Below are positions 49,497 through 59,111 of a DNA stretch of 64,000 nt, in pieces (the stretch's first letter is position 1; each line of letters begins with the position of its first letter). The DNA comes from Pseudoalteromonas piscicida (GTDB lineage Bacteria; Pseudomonadota; Gammaproteobacteria; Enterobacterales; Alteromonadaceae): assembly GCF_002744175.1 (NCBI RefSeq), contig NZ_NKHF01000035.1, positions 1-64,000 on the forward strand, in the 5' to 3' direction. The position numbers and the translations under genes were made by a program. The notes under the pieces were generated by a model, which was not told the origin of the DNA, ran no database searches, and saw nothing but the letters and a program-made list of their open reading frames with translations.

Positions 49497-50069
49497 TTAA
49501 TGCAGTGCAGCGGTAAACGGAATACCCTTACAAATTTCACCTTCAGCAACTAAAATTTCTTCTAGTCGTTTATCAATTATTTGTTTATCAAAGTACTCGT
49601 ATCCCAGCTCTACAAATAGGTTTTTATGCTTTTCTTCAGATTTAGCTATGGTGACATAAAAGTCTTTTTCTTTACCTTCTGGTAACGCCTCTGCGACCAA
49701 AGAAAAACGTTCATGTCCCCTCGCCTCTATGACGGCACCAATGAGTAGCCTATCAATCAAGTACTCATCACTACCTTGGCGAAATAGTGCTCTCATTTGC
49801 TTAATGTAAGGATCTTTTTGGTCGTTACCCAACAAAGTGCCACGTTCAGTTAACAGCTTAAGAACTTGTTTAAAGTGGATCATCTCCTCTATGGCGAGGT
49901 CTGCCATAGCCTTTACCAACTTGATCCGATCAGGGTAATGACCAAGCATAGCCATTGCCATACCCGCAGCTTTCTTTTCCGCCGCAGCGTGATCTTGTAA
50001 AAAGGTATCAAAGTCTTCTAGGACTTTTTCAGTCCAACTAAATGGTGTGTGAAATTTCAGTTCAAACAT
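49497..50069 (-). CDS. miaE: tRNA-(ms2io6A)-hydroxylase MiaE
   Basis: Non-haem di-iron oxygenase that hydroxylates ms2i6A-37 in tRNA. 190 residues, a four-helix bundle. Iron ligands are visible in the three motifs AEKKAAG (Glu), AIEEMIHF (ExxH), EARGHERF (ExxH) and SEEKHKN (ExxH). Homologues are found across gammaproteobacteria with this same DPYIKQMRALF region. Monocistronic or co-transcribed with the S41 gene downstream. Confidence 0.93.
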   Translation of the reverse strand: MFELKFHTPFSWTEKVLEDFDTFLQDHAAAEKKAAGMAMAMLGHYPDRIKLVKAMADLAIEEMIHFKQVLKLLTERGTLLGNDQKDPYIKQMRALFRQGSDEYLIDRLLIGAVIEARGHERFSLVAEALPEGKEKDFYVTIAKSEEKHKNLFVELGYEYFDKQIIDKRLEEILVAEGEICKGIPFTAALH

Positions 50070-50111
50070 AATCTTATCTTGTATATACAGCTTAGTTTGA
50101 GTATAGCAAAC

Positions 50112-50765
50112 TCAAACTACAGATTGAATTTGGCGTTCATAAAGAATCGCATCTTTATCAGCTTTACCTTGCCTGGTTGACTCAACTTTATTGACGTGAG
50201 CAAACCATTTCCACGCAGTAACTTTACCACCTATATTGACGTGTGGGATCTCAATTTGCTGACATTCTACAGCCAAAAACTCTGCTAGTTTACATGCTAC
50301 ACTGGGCTCTGCTATATCAATAGAAAGAAATGGAATATCATTAGCCTGGCTGAAGTTAATCACTTTTTCCAGATGACGTTGGTAGCAAGCGTGCCAATAG
50401 CTGTCATCGTCAAAATGCTGCTCAAAGTCACTAAAAGTTTCGAGATAACAGCGCTTTATGGTGTCATTGAATCCGCCTTGCTGAGATAACAAGTTAGCTT
50501 GCATCGCCGACATTAGCCTTTTAATGGATGGTAACCAGTTATCAAATTGGCGTGTTAAGTGAATAATCTTAACGTTGGGATACAAAGCGTATAGTTTCTC
50601 AAAGTCTGCGAACACTGGGGTGTCGGCAATAAATTCAGCTTCATCTAAAGCTTGTCTTGTATAGGCTGTATGTGCCGTTTTATAGCCAAGAGTGAGCGCT
50701 GTGATGCATAGACTTGTTGTTCCGGTTCGTGGTAAGCCGGTTACTAATATTTTTTGTTTTGTCAT
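50112..50765 (-). CDS. Sulfotransferase family protein
   Basis: 217 residues. The N-terminal P-loop-like motif LVTGLPRTGTTSL matches the 5'-phosphosulfate-binding loop of PAPS-dependent sulfotransferases; KIIHLTRQFDNWLPS matches the 3'-phosphate-binding region. It begins 3 bp after the MAPEG stop, so the two are co-transcribed. The acceptor is unknown. The family call is fairly good; some similar proteins are kinase-like. Confidence 0.75.
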   Translation of the reverse strand: MTKQKILVTGLPRTGTTSLCITALTLGYKTAHTAYTRQALDEAEFIADTPVFADFEKLYALYPNVKIIHLTRQFDNWLPSIKRLMSAMQANLLSQQGGFNDTIKRCYLETFSDFEQHFDDDSYWHACYQRHLEKVINFSQANDIPFLSIDIAEPSVACKLAEFLAVECQQIEIPHVNIGGKVTAWKWFAHVNKVESTRQGKADKDAILYERQIQSVV

Positions 50766-50768
50766 CGC

Positions 50769-51143
50769 TTAAATAAAATAAAAGCCTATATTAGCCAAAG
50801 CCAAAATAAGCAGTACTCCATAAGTTGTTGCCATTGCCACTTTTCTTATCGCAAAGTTAGTTTTACCTAGCGCTACGTAATGAGCCACTCGTGAAAACAA
50901 AAAAGCCGCACCTAGGGCATGAAGCACAAGAGGGTTAAGCTGTTGCGTTTCAAGTAGGAACATCATTAGTAACACAAGCGGTGTGTATTCAATAAAATTA
51001 GCATGGATGCGAATGGCACTTTGCAGTGTATCAACGCCCCCGTCTCCAAGTGAGACTTTGTGTTTATGCCTCAAGCCGATAATGTTGAAGCTAAGCTTTA
51101 TGTAAAACAGCGTAAGTATTGCGCCATACAATCCAGTGATCAT
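50769..51143 (-). CDS. MAPEG family membrane protein
   Basis: 124 residues with four membrane helices, of the membrane-associated eicosanoid/glutathione metabolism family. Marks: GDGGVDTLQSAIRIHANFIEYTPLVLLMMFLLE and RVAHYVALG. The bacterial members are thought to be glutathione transferases or peroxidases; activity here is inferred. ATG 51143 is chosen because GGAGGG lies 7 nt upstream. That ribosome-binding site is inside a terminator-like hairpin (see that feature). Confidence 0.85.
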   Translation of the reverse strand: MITGLYGAILTLFYIKLSFNIIGLRHKHKVSLGDGGVDTLQSAIRIHANFIEYTPLVLLMMFLLETQQLNPLVLHALGAAFLFSRVAHYVALGKTNFAIRKVAMATTYGVLLILALANIGFYFI

Positions 51144-51144
51144 T

Positions 51145-51169
51145 AAAAAACCCTCCAATAGGAGGGTTT
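51145..51169 (-). promoter_or_regulatory. Terminator-like hairpin whose 3' arm is the MAPEG ribosome binding site
   Basis: On the minus strand: AAACCCTCC-TATT-GGAGGG then TTTTTT, then A and the start ATG. A 9-bp GC-rich stem with a T run is a full intrinsic terminator after the SIMPL gene. Its 3' arm GGAGGG is also the Shine-Dalgarno sequence of the MAPEG gene, at ideal distance (7 nt). Folding would therefore both stop transcription and hide the ribosome site. Confidence 0.75.
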
Positions 51170-51201
51170 AGTGTATAGGTTAAACTAATCAACGACCAGT
51201 A

Positions 51202-51906
51202 TTACTCAATTAAGTACACCGCATAAACTTCTGCATTTAGCTTAATAGCACCGGTGTTATATGCATTTTTATATGAACCTTGATCGGCCTCCATCGCCAT
51301 TGCTGCTGAGCGGACATAGGGTTGGATGGGGGTCTGCATAGGTTGAAATGACACTGAGTATAATTTTGCAAGTTCTACGTCAAATTCGCCAGCCAGCTCT
51401 TTTGCTGCTTTTTTTGCATCTTTTATCGCGGCCTTCTTAAGGCTTTGCATATATTTGCCTTCATTTTCAACGCCAAACTCGGTGTTGTTAAACTGGTTGA
51501 TACCACTATCTACAAACTCTTGTAGTAACTCTGGATATTTTTTGATGTCTTTCAGTTTCACAGTCAAACTGCGACTGACACGAAAGCCATCAAATTCTTC
51601 TTCGTTAGTTTGACGGTTATAATGTGTTTGTCTGTACACGTTAAGTTGATCCGCATGAATATCATCTTCTGTAATATCAAAGCGCTTCGCAATTGAAATG
51701 GCTTTTGCCATGATCTGGTCAACCGTTTCTTTCGCCTTTGGTAGTGACTTGTGTTTTTCAGTAATAGCGACACGAATGGTCGCAACGTCAGGCTGAACCT
51801 GAATAAATGCTGTACCTTTCACGTATAGGTGTGGAGAATCAGGCAATGCACCTGCAAAGCTGAAGCCGGATAAACATAGTGCCAGTAAGCCAGTAATAAT
51901 TCGCAT
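51202..51906 (-). CDS. SIMPL domain (DUF541) exported protein
   Basis: 234 residues with a signal peptide (MRIITGLLALCLSGFSFAGA). The mature protein has the SIMPL pattern: VKGTAFIQVQPDVATIRVAITEKHKSLPKAKETVD, DIHADQLNVYRQTHYN, VSRSLTVKLKDIKKYPELLQEFVDSGIN, and the AIKDAKKAAKELAGEFDVELAKLYSVSF region. The family is periplasmic and often linked with oxidative-stress tolerance; the function is not established. AGGAG precedes the ATG. Confidence 0.88.
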   Translation of the reverse strand: MRIITGLLALCLSGFSFAGALPDSPHLYVKGTAFIQVQPDVATIRVAITEKHKSLPKAKETVDQIMAKAISIAKRFDITEDDIHADQLNVYRQTHYNRQTNEEEFDGFRVSRSLTVKLKDIKKYPELLQEFVDSGINQFNNTEFGVENEGKYMQSLKKAAIKDAKKAAKELAGEFDVELAKLYSVSFQPMQTPIQPYVRSAAMAMEADQGSYKNAYNTGAIKLNAEVYAVYLIE

Positions 51907-52055
51907 CTTTTGCTCCTAAAATGTGATACGGCTATATTCAAGCATATTTGAATTAACAACTACTGAATTGTAATTCAGGATAACAAACTTTAACAATTTA
52001 AAGACCGAGTTTTGGTGGGGATGTTGAGCTAAGTTGGAACAATAACAGTGACATA

Positions 52056-52084
52056 AACTTGCCCCTACTGCTGCGGGGCAAGTT
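52056..52084 (-). terminator. Hairpin terminator after maeA
   Basis: AACTTGCCCC / GGGGCAAGTT stem, 10 bp with a 9-nt loop, about 30 bp past the malic enzyme stop. The following T tract is short (TTTATG). Confidence 0.6.
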
Positions 52085-52116
52085 GAGATACGAATAATCC
52101 GTTAGTTAGTCAGCGA

Positions 52117-53811
52117 CTAAATACTACAGCGTTTGTAATTGCGATATTTTGGTAACCAATAATTTTTATCGATAGCAGTCCAAATCGCTTCGTCATCCAT
52201 TTCAAGAGCAACGCCCTCTTCCATCGCTTTCTTCGCTACTGCAAATGCAATGCGTTTACTTAGCGGCTCGATTTCAGTAAGCGCAGGTAAAAGGCTTCCT
52301 TTACCAGTATTGGCTCGTGGCGAAGACTCAGCAAGCATTTCACTTGATACCATCAACATACTGTCTGTAATACGCGTGGCTTTGGCGGCCAGTACGCCAA
52401 GTCCAATACCTGGGAAGATATAGCTATTATTACATTGAGGTATAATAATTGTCTCTTCGCCATGCACAACTGGCTCAAATGGGCTTCCGGTCGCGACAAT
52501 AGCTTGACCATCTGTCCATTCAATCACATCTTTTGGATGCGCTTCAACTTGGCGTGACGGATTGCTCAAAGGGAAAATAATAGGTTGCTCACACCCACTA
52601 TGCATTGCTCTGATCACTTGCTCAGTAAAAAGACCAGCTTGACCTGATACACCAATCAAAATATCTGGTTTCGCACAATGCATCACGTCTAGCAAAGATG
52701 CAAATTCGCCGCTGTAAGTCCAGTCTTGTAAATTTGCTTGTTGCTGCACAAGGGCTGCTTGGAAGTCTCGTAACCCTTCCATCCCTTCAGTTAGTAGACC
52801 AAAGCGGTCAACCATGAACACCTGACTTCTCGCTTGTTCATCAGTTATCCCTTCAGATACCATCTGGCTGATGATCTGCTCGGCGATACCACAACCTGCT
52901 GAGCCGGCACCAACAAACACTACTTTTTGCTCAGATAGTTTCGCCCCTTTAACACGGCAAGCTGCAAGCAATGAACCTACAGTAACTGCTGCTGTACCTT
53001 GAATATCATCGTTAAAGCTACAAATTTCATCACGGTAGCGCTTAAGTAAAGGCATGGCGTTTGGCTGCGCAAAGTCTTCAAATTGCAACAACACATTTGG
53101 CCAACGTCGCTTCACCGCCTTGATAAAGAGATCAAGGAATTCGTCATACTCTTCTTGGCCAATACGTGGGTGTCTCGCACCCATGTACATAGGATCATTT
53201 AGCAGTTTTTCGTTATTAGTGCCCACGTCTAACATTACTGGAAGTGTGTAAGCCGGACTAATACCGCCACACACAGTGTAAAGCGCTAATTTACCAATCG
53301 GGATCCCCATACCGCCTATGCCTTGGTCGCCAAGGCCTAAGATACGCTCACCGTCAGTGACTACGATAACTTTTACCTTGCCTTTAGTTGCATTGCGAAG
53401 TATGTCGTCAATTTGATAGCGATCTTCATAAGAAATAAACAATCCGCGAGAGCTACGGTAAATATCAGAAAATTTCTCACACGCATCGCCTACCGTTGGT
53501 GTGTAAATGATCGGCATCATTTCTTCTAGATGATCGCGTACTAATCGGTAATACAAGGTTTCATTATTATCCTGAATGGCACGCAGATAAATATGCTTGT
53601 TTAGATTGTCACTAAAGCTTGAATACTGTTGATAACAACGCTCAACTTGCTCTTCAATGGTTTCGTAGCGAGGCGGAAGTAGTCCTGCTAAATTAAAGTT
53701 TTCACGCTCATGTTGTGAAAATGCGCTGCCTTTGTTGAGTAGCGGCGTTTCGAGCAGCGTGGGACCTGAGTATGGAATGTAGAGATAATTTGGATCGGTT
53801 TGTTTAGTCAT
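52117..53811 (-). CDS. maeA: NAD-dependent malic enzyme MaeA
   Basis: Oxidative decarboxylation of malate to pyruvate. 564 residues, like E. coli MaeA (SfcA). Motifs: [21 protein letters not shown], the catalytic Tyr region [42 protein letters not shown], the divalent-metal Glu/Asp in [14 protein letters not shown] and [12 protein letters not shown], and the NAD fold [17 protein letters not shown]. The N-terminal motif set places it in the NAD-preferring group. A possible -10 box TATAAT lies at 53953-53958. Confidence 0.95.
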   Translation of the reverse strand: MTKQTDPNYLYIPYSGPTLLETPLLNKGSAFSQHERENFNLAGLLPPRYETIEEQVERCYQQYSSFSDNLNKHIYLRAIQDNNETLYYRLVRDHLEEMMPIIYTPTVGDACEKFSDIYRSSRGLFISYEDRYQIDDILRNATKGKVKVIVVTDGERILGLGDQGIGGMGIPIGKLALYTVCGGISPAYTLPVMLDVGTNNEKLLNDPMYMGARHPRIGQEEYDEFLDLFIKAVKRRWPNVLLQFEDFAQPNAMPLLKRYRDEICSFNDDIQGTAAVTVGSLLAACRVKGAKLSEQKVVFVGAGSAGCGIAEQIISQMVSEGITDEQARSQVFMVDRFGLLTEGMEGLRDFQAALVQQQANLQDWTYSGEFASLLDVMHCAKPDILIGVSGQAGLFTEQVIRAMHSGCEQPIIFPLSNPSRQVEAHPKDVIEWTDGQAIVATGSPFEPVVHGEETIIIPQCNNSYIFPGIGLGVLAAKATRITDSMLMVSSEMLAESSPRANTGKGSLLPALTEIEPLSKRIAFAVAKKAMEEGVALEMDDEAIWTAIDKNYWLPKYRNYKRCSI

Positions 53812-53952
53812 ATTTACAAGCTTGACACTAATTTTTTTAGTCTAAGGGTTCATTATTGTCGAAAAGGATTAAATTACAATGAATTTAGTGCTCATCAGAC
53901 CAATATCAACGCGCTCCAGAGCGCATTAAAAAGTATTTTTCTGGAACGCGAA

Positions 53953-53958
53953 ATTATA
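53953..53958 (-). promoter_or_regulatory. Possible -10 element of maeA
   Basis: TATAAT on the minus strand, about 142 bp upstream of the maeA start. No good -35 box at 16-18 bp was found, so the assignment is weak. Confidence 0.3.
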
Positions 53959-53985
53959 GCCTAAAAGCACTGATTTAACTATGGC

Positions 53986-55746
53986 TTATTCACTACTTTC
54001 ACCAAGTGCAACACCTTCTCTTCGTGGGTCTGCGCCTCCTACCAAGTGACCATCTTTCAGCTCAATGGCATGCAGGCCCGAGTTTAAGTCGCGCACTTGC
54101 ACTTCATGGCCTTTCTTTTCAAAAAACGGCACTTGTTCTACAAGCTCAGTTCCTTTTTCAAGCGTAGTGTATTTGTTACGGTTAGTAATTTTTGGCAAGT
54201 CTATGGCGGCTTGAGGAGAAAGTCCCCAGTCCAGTACGCCTACCAAAGTTTGCGCAACGTAGTTAATTATCCGACTTCCGCCTGGAGAGCCGACAATCAG
54301 CTTAAGTGAACCATCTTGATTAAACACCATTACGGGGGCCATTGAGCTTCTGGGGCGTTTATTTGCCTCTACTCTGTTTGCTACCAATTTATCTCCCACT
54401 TTAGGAGAAAGCGCGAAGTCAGTTAATTGGTTATTGAGCAAATAGCCATTTACCATCACGGTAGACCCAAAGGCCATTTCAATTGAGCTGGTCATAGAAA
54501 TGGCGTTACCGTCGGCATCGACTATCGAGACATGGCTCGTTGAGGGTAATTCGTAGCTGTCGTCCATAGCGTAGGCTAGCTTCCCAACGGTTGGGTCGCC
54601 CACAGGAAAATGAGGATTATCCATATCGCCTATTAGCTTACTTCTGCTTGATAAGTATTGTTCATCCAATAGCTCACGCGTTGGTACTGCAACAAAGTCT
54701 GGATCAGCTACGTAAAAATCTCGGTCTGCAAATGCTAACCTTGAAGCTTGCGTAAACAGATGTAGCGCTTCAGGGTCATTGGCTTTGTATTTACCTAAAT
54801 CAAACGGTTCGAGCAATTTCATCATTTGTAAAACAGCGATACCGCCGCTACTTGGTGGTGCCATCGAGCACACTTTATAGACCCGGTAACTGGTACAAAT
54901 TGCTTGTCTTGTTTTGCTTTTGTAGTTTGCTAAATCGTTTAATGCCAATTTACCAGGTGCAATTTCAGATTTTTGCACAGCTTCAACCAGTTGAGTGGCA
55001 TTTTGCCCTTCATAAAAAGCCTGTATACCTTGTGTTGCTAATTTGAAATACAGGTTGGCAAGAGGCAAATTCTTTTTCAGTGTGCCCGGTTTCAACGCTT
55101 TTCCATCGGGATAGAAGTATTCTTTTGCCGGGCTTAGTTTTGTTAAACCTGGGTTTAACTTCTTCTCAAGCAACATGTTTAAGCGTGGAGAGACGATAAA
55201 CCCTTCACGGGCGAGTTCAATTGCTGGCTTAAAAAGGGTCTGCCAAGGTAACTTTCCATATTTGTCATGGGCTGACTTAAATGCATGCAAAATGCCAGGA
55301 ACGCCGACTGAACGTCCCCCTACAACAGCCTCAATCCATCTTACAGCATGACCAGATTGATCAAGGAAAAGTTCTGGGCTCGCCCCTTTAGGTGCTGTTT
55401 CTCTACCATCAAAGCTAATGAGTTCATTGGTTTCTTTATCGTAATGTAATATGAAAGCTCCACCGCCTATTCCCGAGGACTGTGGTTCAACTAAAGTCAA
55501 AACCAGCTGGGTTGCTATCATTGCATCGACAGCACTGCCCCCTTTTGACAGCATTAACTGCCCTGCTTTACTGGCGTACGGGTTTGCGGCCACGACCATA
55601 TACTTTTGGGCAGTGCGCGCCTCTTTTGACTGAAAGCCAGTCGCGGCTTCGGGCTCTCTAATCTCGATTGTTTGTTGTTCAGCTAAGGTGTTTGTTGAAA
55701 AGCTGAATGCGGCCATCACGGTCAGTGATGCAAGTGTATGTTTCAT
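53986..55746 (-). CDS. ggt: Gamma-glutamyltransferase
   Basis: Periplasmic N-terminal nucleophile hydrolase that cleaves glutathione and other gamma-glutamyl compounds. About 586 residues with a signal peptide (MKHTLASLTVMAAFSFSTNTLA). Family marks: SGIGGGAFILHYD, SFDGRETAP, and autoprocessing before the conserved Thr in LPSTSHVSIVDADGNAISMTSSIE, then the C-terminal GSPGGSRIINYVAQTLVG. The start ATG at 55746 follows two codons of an in-frame GTG start at 55755, which is the alternative. It is divergent from the rhombosortase gene. Confidence 0.95.
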   Translation of the reverse strand: MKHTLASLTVMAAFSFSTNTLAEQQTIEIREPEAATGFQSKEARTAQKYMVVAANPYASKAGQLMLSKGGSAVDAMIATQLVLTLVEPQSSGIGGGAFILHYDKETNELISFDGRETAPKGASPELFLDQSGHAVRWIEAVVGGRSVGVPGILHAFKSAHDKYGKLPWQTLFKPAIELAREGFIVSPRLNMLLEKKLNPGLTKLSPAKEYFYPDGKALKPGTLKKNLPLANLYFKLATQGIQAFYEGQNATQLVEAVQKSEIAPGKLALNDLANYKSKTRQAICTSYRVYKVCSMAPPSSGGIAVLQMMKLLEPFDLGKYKANDPEALHLFTQASRLAFADRDFYVADPDFVAVPTRELLDEQYLSSRSKLIGDMDNPHFPVGDPTVGKLAYAMDDSYELPSTSHVSIVDADGNAISMTSSIEMAFGSTVMVNGYLLNNQLTDFALSPKVGDKLVANRVEANKRPRSSMAPVMVFNQDGSLKLIVGSPGGSRIINYVAQTLVGVLDWGLSPQAAIDLPKITNRNKYTTLEKGTELVEQVPFFEKKGHEVQVRDLNSGLHAIELKDGHLVGGADPRREGVALGESSE

Positions 55747-55828
55747 AATACCCACTTTGCTTACTACTAATATTTGGCATCATAAAAGCAATTAGGCACA
55801 ATATGCAAAAATAATAATGTGAAATCGT

Positions 55829-56413
55829 ATGTTTGATCTCCCAACTAACAAAGAATACTTAATAGGTCCCTTATCATTGGCTATATTATCTGCGGTTTTA
55901 ATGCTGTTTAATCTTGGCTATTTCTTTGACTTTGACAGAGCAGCTATTAACGATGGTGAGTTTTGGCGCATACTGAGCGGCCAATTTACGCACAGTAATT
56001 GGTATCATTTACTGTTAAACCTGCTTGGGATCCTATTTATTTGGCTGTTACATGCCGAATACACAGCTCCCAAAAAGTACTGGATAAACGTGGTGTTTTT
56101 AGGGCTGTTTACTGGGGGAATGATCTTTCAGTTTGCACCAAATATAGTTGTATATACAGGTTTAAGTGGCTTATTACACGGCCTGATTGTATGGGGCGCT
56201 ATTGAAGACATAAAACGTAAGGTGACGACAGGTTACTTGTTGTTTGTTGGTGTTTGGGCAAAAGTGGCGTGGGAACAATACAGTGGGGCCAGTGAGGAAG
56301 TCGCCCGACTCATTGACTCTAGAGTAGCAATTGAAGCACACCTTTATGGTGCTATTGGCGGCATAATTTTAGCTTTGATTTACATGAGTATTAAACAAAA
56401 AAAGCCAGCATAA
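55829..56413 (+). CDS. rrtA: Rhombosortase (rhomboid-family GlyGly-CTERM protease)
   Basis: 194 residues, about six membrane helices, an intramembrane serine protease of the rhomboid superfamily. Marks: FWRILSGQFTHSNWYHLLLNLLG, the active Ser in TGLSGLLHG (S113) and the active His in IEAHLYGAIGG (H171). Rhombosortases cut a GlyGly-CTERM signal on exported proteins; no such C-terminal tail was seen in the window, so its substrates lie elsewhere. The stop codon falls inside a terminator hairpin loop. Confidence 0.85.
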   Translation: MFDLPTNKEYLIGPLSLAILSAVLMLFNLGYFFDFDRAAINDGEFWRILSGQFTHSNWYHLLLNLLGILFIWLLHAEYTAPKKYWINVVFLGLFTGGMIFQFAPNIVVYTGLSGLLHGLIVWGAIEDIKRKVTTGYLLFVGVWAKVAWEQYSGASEEVARLIDSRVAIEAHLYGAIGGIILALIYMSIKQKKPA

Positions 56414-56423
56414 TGCTGGCTTT
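56394..56423 (-). terminator. Terminator overlapping the 3' end of rrtA
   Basis: AAAGCCAGCA-TAA-TGCTGGCTTT: a 10-bp stem with a 3-nt loop. On the minus strand seven Ts follow, so it ends the S9 peptidase gene. The loop TAA is the rrtA stop codon, so the convergent gene's last codons form one arm. Confidence 0.85.
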
Positions 56424-56438
56424 ATGTCGGTTAGTTCA

Positions 56439-58922
56439 TTACAAGTTTTCTTTAAACAACTTGTATATACGACGGTATTCATCTAACCAGCTTGAAGGCT
56501 GTCTAAATCCATGAGGTTCAACAGGATAAATAGCCGTTTCAAAGTCTTCCTTTTCAAGCTCAATTAAGCGTTGCACAAGACGCACAACATCTTGGAAAAA
56601 CACGTTATCATCCACCATAGGGGCGTTAATAAGTAGCTTGTTTTTCAATCCTTGTGCATGGTAAATCGGCGAACTACGCTGATATGCAATAGGGTCAATA
56701 TCTGGACGGTTTAGAATATTCGAGGTGTACGGGTCATTATAATAAGCCCAATCTGTTACCGGGCGTAGTGCAGCTCCAGCTTGGAACAAGTCGGGTTGTG
56801 TAAACAGTGCCATAAATGTCATAAAGCCGCCATACGAGCCACCGTAGGTTCCTACTGCGTCGCGGTTAACATTCACGTTATTGACCATCCATTCTACACC
56901 ATCGGCTAAATCTTCGATTTCTGGCTTGCCCATATGACGATAAATAGCCGTTCTCCAATCTCGACCGTAACCTTTTGAGCCGCGGTAATCCATGTCCATC
57001 ACCACATAACCTTCGCTGGCCAGTAATGAGTGGAACATAAACTCCCTAAAGTAGTTAGACCAACCAAGGTGCGAGTTTTGTAGGTAGCCTGCACCATGAT
57101 TAAAAATAACGGCTTTGCGGTTTTTACCCGTTTCCCCTTCTTGATAATCCGCAGGATAGTATACCTTAGCATAGACAGGCTCACCTTGATGACTTGAAGG
57201 CACAGCCACTATTTTAGGGGCGATCAGCTTTTTATTTAAAAATGCATCGGAAACCGTATTTGTTAAACGCGATACCGACGACTTTGGTGTTGCATCTGCA
57301 ACATAAAGCTCAGGTGGCATCATGATCTTCGAATGAGTTAGCAAAAGCTTTTGTTCATCAGGACTTAGTTGATAATCAGTAAGGCCATCTAAATCTGTGA
57401 TTTGCTCGTCTTTTCCTGTCTCCAGATTTACACGATAGATTTCATATAAACCTGGGTGCTCTTTGTTAGCTTTGTAGTAAACGAATTTATTGTCAGCGGT
57501 AAGGGTTGGCTCTGATACCACAAACTTTCCGGTGGTCATTGCCTTTGCTTTACCCTTGAGCGGCTTAATGTAAAGTTGGCTATATCCCGACTGTTCTGAA
57601 AGGTAATACAGTGTGTTTTGATTGTTTAACCAACCAAAATCATTATAGGTGTAGTTAATCCATGCATCGTCATGAAGGCGGTGTTGTGAGACGAATTGTT
57701 GTTTTGCAAAATCAACCGTTGCAATCCAGCGATCTTTGTTATCCCAAGCACCCAACATAACAGCAACTTGTGAGCCGTCGCTATTCCATTGGATTGCCGA
57801 CTGGCTCCAACCCCAAGTATCAATCAAGTTAATATCGCGTGGTGCCTTTTCGCTTTTGTAGCTTTCACCTTTGGCGTTCGCATTTTCGCGCTTGACCTCA
57901 GCTAATACGTCTTCATCAAAACCAGGTAGCGTTTCATAGCTTAATGTTGTTTGCTCAGCCTTGTTCAAATCAATAAAGATAACCTCTGAACGCATTGGCT
58001 CTGTATCTGCTACTCTGCGGCGAGCTTCGACTGGGTCGATATCACCATTTTGGCTTACGTAATTCGGCATGATGTCGGTATCTGAACGACGAGGCTTGTC
58101 ATCAGTGATCACCGCGATGAGCTTGTCAGCAGATGGAGCTAAACTCATCGAGATTAACGTTTTACCCTTGCCTAGGTAAAACTGATTATCTTGAATGCTG
58201 TCATTATTTTCATCGAGAGCTTGTGCACGGGCTTCGCGATCTTTGCTATTTTTGTGCGTTAACGCCACGAATTGAATTAGTTTATGCTGTTGCTCAGCAA
58301 TATAACCACTTGGCTCTTTCACTCCTTCAGGTTTGTCGCTCAAGTGTAACTTTACAAGCTCTTTGGTTAAGCCTGTTTTTAAATCTACTGCGAATAGTGC
58401 ATTACCGCTGCGATAAGCTAACCGACCATCAGTTAAAAATTGAGGTGCATATTCATAGGTTGATGAATGCGTTACTTGCGTTAAGTTACCTGACTTCAAG
58501 TCTTTTACGAAAATATTGCCTTTGAACTCGTATGATTGTAGCGTCTTACCTGCATTGTAAACCGCGTTTGATGCGCCAACGGCATGGAGGTCTGATAACG
58601 ATACCACCTCGCTTTTTTGCGTGTCGCTAACCTTATATAGGTCTCTTAATTCATTTCCAGCTTGCTTACGTTTGTAAAAAACCGTGTTGCTGTCAGCTCC
58701 CCAATACGCGCTTTCAGGCTGTCTACCCAACCAATCAGGGTGCGCCATCGCTTGCTTAAGGGTGATTTGTTCACCACCAAAGTCAACTGGGGTCGACACG
58801 ACGGATGAAAATTGTGTGTTGCTTTCAACTTGCTGCGGTTGTTGGTTTACTTCTGTGGTTTGGCAACCAGAAAGCAGTAATCCAGACGCTACTGCTATCG
58901 AGATAAGAGAGAGTTTCAACAT
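56439..58922 (-). CDS. S9 family prolyl oligopeptidase-like lipoprotein
   Basis: 827 residues with a lipobox LLSGC (Cys 20). An N-terminal beta-propeller (DPP-IV type, residues about 60-560; DIMPNYVSQNGDIDP, LSPDEQKLLLTHS) precedes the alpha/beta-hydrolase domain. Catalytic triad: Ser in TYGGSYGGFMTF, Asp in NAPMVDDNVFFQD, and His in VEPHGFRQPSSW. It probably sits on the outer membrane facing the periplasm and degrades peptides. Active-site residues are all present. Confidence 0.92.
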   Translation of the reverse strand: MLKLSLISIAVASGLLLSGCQTTEVNQQPQQVESNTQFSSVVSTPVDFGGEQITLKQAMAHPDWLGRQPESAYWGADSNTVFYKRKQAGNELRDLYKVSDTQKSEVVSLSDLHAVGASNAVYNAGKTLQSYEFKGNIFVKDLKSGNLTQVTHSSTYEYAPQFLTDGRLAYRSGNALFAVDLKTGLTKELVKLHLSDKPEGVKEPSGYIAEQQHKLIQFVALTHKNSKDREARAQALDENNDSIQDNQFYLGKGKTLISMSLAPSADKLIAVITDDKPRRSDTDIMPNYVSQNGDIDPVEARRRVADTEPMRSEVIFIDLNKAEQTTLSYETLPGFDEDVLAEVKRENANAKGESYKSEKAPRDINLIDTWGWSQSAIQWNSDGSQVAVMLGAWDNKDRWIATVDFAKQQFVSQHRLHDDAWINYTYNDFGWLNNQNTLYYLSEQSGYSQLYIKPLKGKAKAMTTGKFVVSEPTLTADNKFVYYKANKEHPGLYEIYRVNLETGKDEQITDLDGLTDYQLSPDEQKLLLTHSKIMMPPELYVADATPKSSVSRLTNTVSDAFLNKKLIAPKIVAVPSSHQGEPVYAKVYYPADYQEGETGKNRKAVIFNHGAGYLQNSHLGWSNYFREFMFHSLLASEGYVVMDMDYRGSKGYGRDWRTAIYRHMGKPEIEDLADGVEWMVNNVNVNRDAVGTYGGSYGGFMTFMALFTQPDLFQAGAALRPVTDWAYYNDPYTSNILNRPDIDPIAYQRSSPIYHAQGLKNKLLINAPMVDDNVFFQDVVRLVQRLIELEKEDFETAIYPVEPHGFRQPSSWLDEYRRIYKLFKENL

Positions 58923-59015
58923 GTGACTTTCTTATAATAGTTAAATTTGTCTAATTTAAGCAGAAAGCCAATGTAATATCGAATGATTTAAGACTAAAAG
59001 CACGATGGATGGGAC

Positions 59016-59111
59016 AAAAAAAGGCCAGCATGGGATGCTGGCCAAATACTCTCTGCGCTCACATAGTCGTTGATGGACAACGAGTATGAAATGAGGCCTA
59101 TCCGCGCCTCA
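59016..59111 (-). ncRNA. Candidate small RNA or processed 3' end of purEK mRNA
   Basis: On the minus strand three stem-loops follow each other: GAGGC / GCCTC (59092-59111), TCGTTG / CAACGA (59067-59083) and GGCCAGCAT / ATGCTGGCC (59023-59043), the last with a seven-T run, a strong terminator. A TATTAT -10-like box lies just upstream at 59114-59119, but no convincing -35. It may be an independent RNA of about 95 nt or the end of the purK transcript. Confidence 0.4.
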
